DNA of 64,000 nucleotides from Litsea cubeba. Taxonomy: Eukaryota > Streptophyta > Magnoliopsida > Laurales > Lauraceae. The position numbers and the translations under genes were made by a program. The stretch covers positions 59,165,354 to 59,229,353 of the forward strand of contig CM022953.1 in the NCBI GenBank assembly GCA_012931725.1, read 5' to 3'. The notes under the pieces were generated by a model. It ran no database searches. It worked only from the letters and a program-made list of their open reading frames with translations, and had not been told where the DNA came from. Positions 56,560 to 64,000 of the stretch are shown here, piece after piece (position 1 is the stretch's first letter; every line of letters starts with the position of its first letter).

Positions 56560-56854
56560 TTTTGCTCCCTCAGAAATCCTAGTTTAGCATGGCAAACCCG
56601 TCGAGGAGAATTTCTCATAGAGCATTCGTGGAAACTGCTGAGAAGTTTCAACGAAGCATGTATTACGGCAGACACAAGGATAGTATCATATACATATTCG
56701 TATGGTCTCTGTCATATTCATCCTTTTGATAAAGAAGGCAACGAATCTGATTCGTTTCTTTTAATTTGTGAGTCTGATTCTGCTTTTGCTGCTTTTTTGT
56801 TCCCATATCTTTCAAAATGCAGAGAAAGAAGGAACATGCAAGAAGAGGGGCGAA

Positions 56855-57052
56855 ATGGGTAATGCATGTGGTGGGAACGCCCTACGTGAAGTAGCCATAC
56901 GAGAAGTAGTCGCAGAGGGTCATTCTTCGTCGGAGCACCCTAGGAGAACATTGTCACACTCTTCATCATTCTCTCATAGAAATCTCCCTCCTGAAAGGAA
57001 GCCCTCTAAGAAGTACGCTTACATTCCGGACAACTTCCACTCCCTCGATCAG
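56855..57052 (+). CDS. first coding exon of an RGLG/copine-like RING ubiquitin ligase
   Basis: This is a likely host exon. The ATG at 56855 gives MGNACGGN, with Gly at position 2 as for N-myristoylation. A Ser-rich stretch follows, then KKYAYIPDNFHSLDQ and a GT donor (CAG|GTCAGT) at 57053. In plant RGLG proteins a KYxxIxDNxxSLDQV segment sits at this point, ahead of the copine/vWA domain and C-terminal RING. The exon is 66 codons and ends in phase 0. A possible acceptor (AAAATGCAG) at 56813-56821 suggests a 5' UTR intron. I could not find the next exon (expected to continue into the copine domain) before 60.6 kb, so the gene may have a very long intron or be truncated by the repeats. Confidence 0.62.
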
Positions 57053-57094
57053 GTCAGTTCATTGGACCATATCAACTCATCAACATCTGGGGTG

Positions 57095-57326
57095 AAAATG
57101 GTTGGTTCCTGTACGCAGTTCACCCTATGGGTGCACTTGGGCGGCTCGGGTTCCCTGAGGGGGAGTTCGGCTTGCCTATGATTATGTGGTTTGCTCCCGG
57201 AGATTGAGGGTTCGAAACTGTATTGCCACACTAGGGTCTCCCCGGGACCTGTAGGGATTAGTCCGGACCAAAGGAATGAGACACCCTCCCTTAACAAAAT
57301 AAATAAATAAAATAAAATAAAATAAA
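57095..57326 (+). mobile_element. probable tRNA-derived SINE
   Basis: A sequence of about 230 bp with a B-box-like GGTTCGAAACT at 57209-57219, preceded by GCTCCCGGAGATTGA as in a tRNA T-arm region. It ends in a simple AAATA-type tail at 57297-57326. The A box and the flanking duplication are not clear, and the left end is approximate. It would lie in the first intron of the RGLG-like gene. Confidence 0.5.
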
Positions 57327-57329
57327 CGA

Positions 57330-58457
57330 TCAAACATGGCTCAGACCTAACTGAAATTGTAAATTCTCTACTTAAGGTAGGATGAGATGGATTGGGTCGG
57401 GTAACCGAATTTTGGGTATGAGGGTATGAACTGATTGATAAAGTATAATATATTTCTTGTACATATTATATTGTTATATACTATGTTATTTGTGATAGAT
57501 AAGTACATGCCTTCATACGTAAATCGTGTAATGGGTCAAAATTGAGTATGGGTACCCAAAGCGCAAGTCCCAACCTGATCTCAATTCCATAAGGATTTCA
57601 AATTTGAAGGTGAGCACAACCTGAACCGAAACAAGCCCGACCCAATTTTCGCCTTCGTGGCTGGTTGCCTTATATTGGGGTTTTGAGTCTGACCTGATCC
57701 AAATTGTACCCTTTCAAATACCTAAAAGGAACCATTTTATAAAATGAGGTATGGGCGGCGCAATATCTAGATGCTTTTATTTTCTTTATTTTCGGATGGT
57801 ATATTAAGTTTAAAATGAAAAATTTTCTTTATGATCAACAACCCAATCTGGTCACATACCTTACATCCTCAAATTGCATTCATCCTATTTTGATCTAAAG
57901 ATCAGTGACAATTAGATTTATCATAGTAAAATTATAAGATATAGTCATGTGATTTTGAGGACCTAAAGTATGTACAACGATCACGGCCCCCTTATTCACT
58001 TTGTAGCAATGCATCCAGGAAAGCCCCCTACGGTTGGTGCTTTTCTATGGACCCGAACCCTCCTTTGCTTTTCTATGGTTGCTGCATGCACCCAACGGGA
58101 ACCTTCTGGGCTATAGATAACTTTGGATCTAAGCCCCTCCAATTATTACCATCATCAAGTGTTAGTCTGCATTTACTTGCTTAAAATAATGGGGAATGTG
58201 AGGATGGTTGATCTCAATGTTTCTTGAACATCTTCCCTTGTCATCTACCAAGATATAGGGTTGGCCTCTTCTGTGGACCATCTTTGTGTGGGCCTTGTAC
58301 GATCCTTTTGGGACTCACTTACGCTAGTAATGGGGTAGGGGGGATCGAAAGATCTGAATGAGCGCTATAATTATATTTATATGCAAAATTTCAATTATGT
58401 GAGATAATTCTAACATTGATCCATGTCCTTAAGTTTTAATAGTTTTAGAAGGCATCA
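57330..58457. other. A+T-rich noncoding region
   Basis: This probably belongs to an intron or the region downstream of the RGLG-like exon. I see no repeats with clear ends, no coding frame and no RNA gene. Confidence 0.4.
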
Positions 58458-58466
58458 TTTTATTTT

Positions 58467-59505
58467 GAGGATTTTACTGGAAAATACCCAGTAAATGGAC
58501 GTTGCACTTGGTAGTGCCTCAAAATTCGCACTGCACAAACGGGATCCGTTAGACCCCGTTTGGATTTTTTTTTCCAATATGAAACGAGTGACGCTAGCAT
58601 CGCTCAGTGTGAAAATTAGTGACGCTAGCGTCACTTTGCGGCTTTTTTTATACCTCCACCTTCATCATCTTCCTGCTCCTTGTTCTGGCTCAACAGCTCC
58701 CTCTCGCTTTTCAGCCCTTTCTCTTTGGTTTGGCAAGCAACCATGGCCACCGAGCGAGCATAGGAGCATAAATATCTTATCTTCTTCATTGGGCAAGGAA
58801 CCAAAAACCCAACCCCTCCTCCTCTTTCTCCTTTTCTTCTTCATCCACGAAATGGGGATACAAAGAATGGGGTCAGAACTCTAGTTTGAGTTGGGTTTCA
58901 TGGTGCTCACAAATAGGTTTCTAATTTCCATGTGAATAGTTGAATCCCACTGTTTGTTCAAGTTCATGGAGAAGCACATATTTGTAGGAAGAAAGAGAAA
59001 GAAAGAAAAATAAAAGAGGGGAAGAAGAAATTGGGAGCGTGCATGTGGTGAAGGCAGGGCTATGAGAGGGGAGGAGGAGAAGAAAGAAAGAAAGTAAAAG
59101 AAAAGAATGGAAGAAGAAGGACTGGACATTAACATATTTCCACATTCCCACCTTCTTCTTCTCCTTTTTTTCCTTTAATTTCTTTCTTTCTCTTCTTCCT
59201 CCTCCTCTTTTTCTTCCACCTCCCTCTCTTTTCTTTTTCTTCTTCTTCTTTTTTCTTCCTCTCTGCGAAAACCTACAAGATACCATTGATTCGGATAATT
59301 AGATATGAGAAAAGGGGTGTTTCGAAGGTGAGTTTATAAAACGACGAGTGACGCTAGCGTCGCTCCCCAGTCTAAGATGAGTGACGCTCAAAGTTAAAGA
59401 AAAAAAAAAAAAAATTCAGACGAAGGAACTATTTCGTACTGCCCCAACTACGGGGAACCATTTCGTGCAACGGACATTTACCGGGAATTTTCTGGTAAAA
59501 TCCTC
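58467..59505. mobile_element. Mutator-like non-autonomous element (MITE)
   Basis: A 1039-bp element with 41-bp terminal inverted repeats (58467-58507 and 59465-59505, 35 of 41 matching) starting GAGGATTTTAC. It is flanked by the perfect 9-bp duplication TTTTATTTT (58458-58466 and 59506-59514). Terminal repeats with a 9-bp duplication are the signature of Mutator-like elements. There is no transposase. The interior is mostly polypyrimidine, with several GTGACGCTAGCGTCAC-type palindromes near each end (58585-58640 and 59345-59395). The frame at 58495-58884 is low-complexity and not convincing. Confidence 0.9.
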
Positions 59506-59514
59506 TTTTATTTT

Positions 59515-60590
59515 TAATGAGGTGGGGGCGGTTCTCACTTGTCTCATGTTCCGTTTTTAAATGTTCGTTTCATGAGATCATCATGGTGGAATAAGAATCC
59601 TTACTTTCTTTTTGGATAAGTACTCGAATGTAGGCATCCATTCTGCAATATGCGATGCAAGTTGCACTGGGCCCTGAACTCTCTTTCTTTTTTGGTGTGT
59701 GGGGTGAGATAACGGAGAGGGCTGCTGGGGTAAGATTCTCAGCCGAAAGGCACTACTTGAAGATGCCATATTTGTCTCCGCCATTTTATTTAACTGGTGC
59801 CTAGATTAGTGCCTGATTGGACCAGGGAAGTTGGTGTGGAAAGGAATATCACCAGGAAATTCTCTTTGACACCTCACCCGCGTTTGCCTCGAATTTTTAT
59901 GCAAGGATCGGGAGTACTCAGGAGTTTTCTGAACTAATAGCCTAGGGACTCGCACTTATCCCAATTTGACTCTAATGTTCGAGCCTCAAAGTCCATATCT
60001 ATAATAATCTGTATCGTAACTCGAGACTGGATTAGTGAGAAAAACCTCCCCCCACACCCGGGATAGGAGACTGCACATGCTGATTTCCCACAGGATTTCT
60101 GCTGTGAGGCTGTATCAAACAATTTCCCCATAAACAAAATACAATTCTGCGGAAGCTCGTGGTAATCAATTTGCAACAGATGAATAATGATAAACAAGAT
60201 AATGAATAGATAACAGAGTACAACAGATTCTAAAAATGGCATCCCATAGCATTTAAGTTGAATATTTACAGAAAGTAAGTTTTAAATACAATTCCAAAAT
60301 AAAATGGTCAATGCAGACCAATACATTCCCAAAATACAAAGACATCTCTCAAATCGTGATCCTCAACTCGCGAGCGGTCCCTAATGTCTAGATGGCATCG
60401 TCTGCACTCCATTCAACTATGGGTTATGGCACCTGTGCCACCTCCTCACACTCCTCAAGGGCAATGGTGACATTACCTGAGCACCAAACAAGCAGAATCA
60501 AGTACGACGATCTGACAGACTGTTAATATCAAAAGCATAACATGTTTGCAACAAATATGAATATAAACAAATGCAAATACATGAGTCAAT
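59515..60590. repeat. noncoding, partly gypsy-LTR-like
   Basis: There is no convincing gene. The part from about 60160 to 60590 (A-rich, with CAACTCGCGAGCGGTCC and a CACCTGTGCCACCTCCTCA segment) resembles the U5-side sequence of Tekay/Del-like LTRs on the minus strand, but no ends were found. The part before it is unassigned. Confidence 0.35.
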
Positions 60591-63332
60591 ATGAGTGCTC
60601 CGACAATGGCTGACCCTCCATCTACACCAACCCACCTTCCTAACTCCATTCCCCCCAAGCCACCGGAACCAGCCCCGGTACCACTGATCACTTCGGCACA
60701 AGGCCCAGAGGAAGCGTTTCCCACTAGAAGCTCTGACATGAACATGGAGATCGACAAGAACTGTTCCCCTTGTTCATTCCGGGTTGCTCTCTGCCCAACT
60801 CCAGCATCAGTCATCCAAGCTCTAGGCTCCAGCATTTGCTACAGGCCGGCGCCTCCTCAGCCACAAGTAGACTCAAACACACCCGTGGTTCTCCTAGAGG
60901 AATCCCTCCGAGCTGACAACAGACGAAACCTGCAGAATACACTAATTGGACAATTCCTTGACCGTCTGGTCCCCTCAAGAGTTCTAACACAGAGACTCCC
61001 AACTCTTTGGCGCCTTCAAGGTGGACTAGATATTCTTGAACTCTCACAGGTGTTCTTCCTTTTCAAATTCACCTCAGTTGTAGACCTCTGTCGAGCTCGG
61101 GAGGGATCCCCTTTGACGGTAGCTGGTTCACCACTGGCGGTTACTGCGTGGGTACCAAATTTCGATCCACAACACGCCTTCATGGGAACATCACCCTGAT
61201 GGGTCCGTCTGCCAGGATTGCCACTGGACTTTTGGAGTGAACAGGTGCTCCGCCGAGTTCCAGCCCCTCTTGGCAATTATATAAGGATGGATCAAGTAAC
61301 GCAAAGCTTGGGACGACTGGGGAAAAAAGCAACTGCAGCCCGGATTTTGGTGGAAATAGACATGCAGACACTGTTAATTCAGGAGATCATCCTCAGGGTG
61401 GGTACGGAGACAAGATTCCAAAAGGTAGTCTATGATAACCCACCTCTGGAATGTGAAGCATGTAAAAGGCTTCAATTGCAATCTTCACCCTGTATTTACT
61501 GTAACCACGCCCCCCCAAAGGAGCCAACACCAAATCCAAAGGACAAAGGGAAGGCGAAGGTGTTCGACTCACAGCCGCCTACACCAGAAGGGGAATGGCA
61601 CGAGGTGTCTAGAAGGAGAATAGGGAGATAAACACCAATGGGTCTGGATAACCAACGGACAATCCAAGGACTCCAACCCTACCCAACTAGGGTCCACCAT
61701 GGCCAAAGTAGATCAAGATCTCCACCTGGCACACTCATCGAACCACGTGGCAACAGACCCGAGCCTGAATCCATGCAAATATCAAATACTCAACATGCAC
61801 AGGGCAGCAACCATGCAACACACACTCCATCTCCAGCAGCAAACCCGAGAGAAAGCCAATCAGCCCATTTCAATCATTTACGAGTTCCATCAGAGACTTC
61901 CTCACATCAATCAGAGTCTCCTCCTGGTACATTCATTGAACCACGTGGCAACAGGCCAGTGCCTAAATCCATGCAAATATCACATACTCGACATGCACAG
62001 GGCAGCAACCATGCAGCACACACTCCATCTCCAGCAGCAAACCCGAGAGCAAGCCATTCAGCCCATTCCAATCATATACAAGTTCAATCAGAGACTTCCT
62101 CACATCAATCAGAGTGCCACCCTATGGATGAACACCAGGACAACGCCACATGTCATCTTACTCCTCTTCCTGAAGCTGCTGGTAGGACCACGCCGCCCAG
62201 AACACCCAATCCAGATCAAGATGGAGATCCCACTACACAAGGCGTTACAATGTCCAGGATACAAATCATCCAGGATCAGTTCCACAGCTGTCTGACTCCA
62301 CCTGTCCCATCACAACTCACATGCAGAAATAGCGATACTACTTCTATCCACCACACTACTCGTAAACACTCTTCCCCACTGCCTCCCTCTTCATCTGCAT
62401 CGCAGCATGTATCCCTTACCTCACCGAACCAGGCCAATCCGGCCACGTCCTCACCGTCCACCACAAGCAAGCCTCCAGATCCCATTCCCGCCAATGCCAG
62501 CCCCAACTCCATTGACCCTGTTCACCCAGAGTCTTCCAACCCCACCCATCTTTGCACCCTATCCTCACTACCCACCGCAAACCTGGATGTTCAACCCAGA
62601 CCCTTCCACTGCACCCCAACCGCACTTGGTCTCATGGAATACTCTACCCCGCCCTCCCCCACAATCCCCAACCCTGACCCATCCTCATATAACCCGATCC
62701 CAGCAACAAATTCCACCAACACTCCCACTTGACCCCTTCTCCAATTGGCAGTGGATCCCAGCTTGGAACTGCCCGATGACAGGGGCACTATGGACAACCT
62801 TGCAACCATTGGTTTCAGCTACCCTCCACAACCCGCCACTCCATCCACCAGAGGTACCACCTGCACTTGGATTTTGGATTCCATTCCTGGCGAGCATTCT
62901 ACATCAACACCTCAACCCACCCATTCCTACCGGAAGTCAGGCAGGTGGAAGCATCAGGAATGCAGTCCGCACGAATGTGGACCTGGCCCCGGAAAGCTCC
63001 GCAACTGGCAATCAGCTAGCTACACCACCCGGGGTAGAAATCAATTCAGAGTGGCTCCACCTGCCGAAGCCTCTAGACGACGCCATACTACTGGGCACGG
63101 GAATGCTTCAGGATATCGTCAACAACCCGACCAGCCAACCACCATGGCTAAATTCAAAGTCACTAGACCAGATATGACGCTTAAGCTGAAGCTAAAGGAA
63201 CTGACCTTGGAAACATGGGATTATCTAAAGCATATCATAAACATCCACAAAGGAACGCCCTCTGCATCACCCACCTCTAATATTGTTATTTATGACGACT
63301 CTGGTCTGGAACGTGAGGGGGGCGAGGCATAG
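60591..63332 (+). pseudogene. L1-type LINE ORF1 with DUF4283-like domain
   Basis: ORF1 of plant L1 elements encodes an RNA-binding protein. Here one frame runs from an ATG at 60591 to 63332, with TGA at 61197, TAA at 61629 and TGA at 62730. The DUF4283-like part covers about residues 100-270 (QFLDRLVPSRVLTQRLPTLW, then WVRLPGLPLDFW right after the first stop). Where L1 ORF1 usually has a CCHC knuckle, this has C-x2-C-x9-C-x2-C (CEACKRLQLQSSPCIYC). A long Pro/Ser/His-rich tail follows, with a 66-codon tandem duplication at about 61717-62112. A second frame, 62407-63177, also looks protein-like, so a frameshift in the tail is possible. The 5' end of the LINE is not defined. Confidence 0.75.
61717..62112 (+). 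repeat. in-frame 198-bp tandem duplication in LINE ORF1
   Basis: Two adjacent copies of 198 bp (66 codons), each starting at the PPGT..IEPRGNRP segment and ending ETSSHQSE. They are slightly diverged and keep the frame. Confidence 0.9.
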
Positions 63333-64000
63333 AGTTCTCCACGGCCACATGAAACACCTGCGGCATACTCATAAACCGTCGATGGTGATCCTTTTAGAAA
63401 CGAAGGTCGAGAACGTCTCAAGCAACTGCACCCTTAAACTCCTTCTGAATAATCTGCATGCAAAAGTAACCATCCCAGGCATAGGCCACAATGGTGGCCT
63501 TTGGGTCTGCTGGGATCCTCTCACTGTGGATGCGGACCTGATTGAAACCTCCTCCCAACATATCACCATCTCTAGGTCGTTTAATGCTGACTTATCCGTT
63601 AAGGGGTTTTTCACAGCCATATACGCCTCGCCCAGCTGGCAGGTTCGTCGCCATCTTTGGGAATCCCTAATCCAATTCAAGCACAGACAGTGCACGAGTC
63701 TGACCCCGTGGGTTCTTCTCGGAGACTATAACTGTATCCTCGACCCTAATAAGGAGAAACAAGGAAGTCGGCCTATGGAATCATCGCTTGCTGTGAGAGA
63801 CTTCCAAAATTTCATCAACGAGGCTCATCTGCAGGACTTGGGGTTTGTTGGTAGCCCCTTCACTTGGTCAAACATGCGATCAGGTCCGGCCCGAATCCTT
63901 GAGCGTCTCGACAGAGGTCTAGCCACTCCGGCATGGATGACCACTTATGATGATTGGTTCCTTCATCATCTTCCCCGGATTGGATCTGATCATAACCCCC
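63292..64000 (+). CDS. L1-type LINE ORF2, endonuclease domain (runs off window)
   Basis: ORF2 carries the endonuclease and reverse transcriptase that nick the target and copy the LINE RNA. It begins at the ATG at 63292, overlapping the end of the ORF1 frame by 41 bases, and stays open to the window edge (236 codons). Endonuclease/exonuclease/phosphatase motifs appear in order: VWNVRGA, ILLETKV, GGLWVCWD, VLLGDYNCI, GSPFTWSN, RLDRGLA and the start of the final motif GSDHNP. All the usual catalytic residues (Asn, Glu, Asp, Asn, Asp-His) are present. Since no stop is seen, this copy may encode a longer intact protein to the right, although ORF1 is damaged. Confidence 0.92.
   Translation, partial: MTTLVWNVRGARHRVLHGHMKHLRHTHKPSMVILLETKVENVSSNCTLKLLLNNLHAKVTIPGIGHNGGLWVCWDPLTVDADLIETSSQHITISRSFNADLSVKGFFTAIYASPSWQVRRHLWESLIQFKHRQCTSLTPWVLLGDYNCILDPNKEKQGSRPMESSLAVRDFQNFINEAHLQDLGFVGSPFTWSNMRSGPARILERLDRGLATPAWMTTYDDWFLHHLPRIGSDHNP

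Noticed and set aside
58881..59286. Ser-, Phe- and Lys-rich frames inside the Mutator-like element
   Set aside because: They are low-complexity polypyrimidine sequence with no domain; no transposase motif was found.
59934..60242. A minus-strand frame with a hydrophobic start
   Set aside because: No recognisable domain, no splice or start context, and it lies in repeat-like sequence; the hydrophobic start is A+T composition.

Overview
The window is nuclear DNA of a land plant, almost certainly a flowering plant with a large, repeat-rich genome. About 90 percent of it is Ty1/copia and Ty3/gypsy LTR retrotransposons nested in one another. The rest is a LINE, a Mutator-like MITE, a probable SINE and one likely host exon. 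The species cannot be told from the sequence.

Layout. The oldest layer on the left and centre is a plus-strand SIRE-like copia element. Its reverse transcriptase is cut at 11127/11128, where a minus-strand gypsy-type LTR joins it, and again at 11475/11476. The gypsy-type LTR (2211-3039 plus 10530-11127) carries two minus-strand copies of one copia family. Copy A (1-2210) runs off the left edge. Copy B (3040-10524) is complete, with target duplication GGGAG. The second cut holds a minus-strand Tat/Ogre-like gypsy element (11476-46757, duplication GTTTG), 35.3 kb as it stands and about 23.5 kb without its insertions. Those insertions are a complete Angela/BARE-like copia (14258-23955, CTAAC) and a solo Angela LTR (40104-42151, GACCC). 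The SIRE reading frame resumes at 46758. The SIRE tail then holds another solo Angela LTR in the opposite orientation (47548-49609, AATCA) before its own 3' LTR (50010-51640). Diverged LTR fragments follow to about 56.6 kb.

Right end. A short exon at 56855-57052 looks like the first coding exon of an RGLG/copine-like RING ubiquitin ligase. Downstream of it lie a probable SINE, a 1039-bp Mutator-like MITE with 9-bp duplications, and an L1-type LINE (60591 to the edge). The LINE ORF2 starts at 63292 and is still open at the window edge.

Most notable system. Between the integrase and 3' LTR, the Tat/Ogre-like element carries a complete antisense transcription unit: TATA box, five exons, four GT-AG introns, a plant mobile domain and a coiled-coil tail. 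It has eight in-frame nonsense codons and no frameshift, whereas the element's own pol has several frameshifts. The element also carries tandem arrays in its leader and 3' region and a strong palindrome in each LTR.
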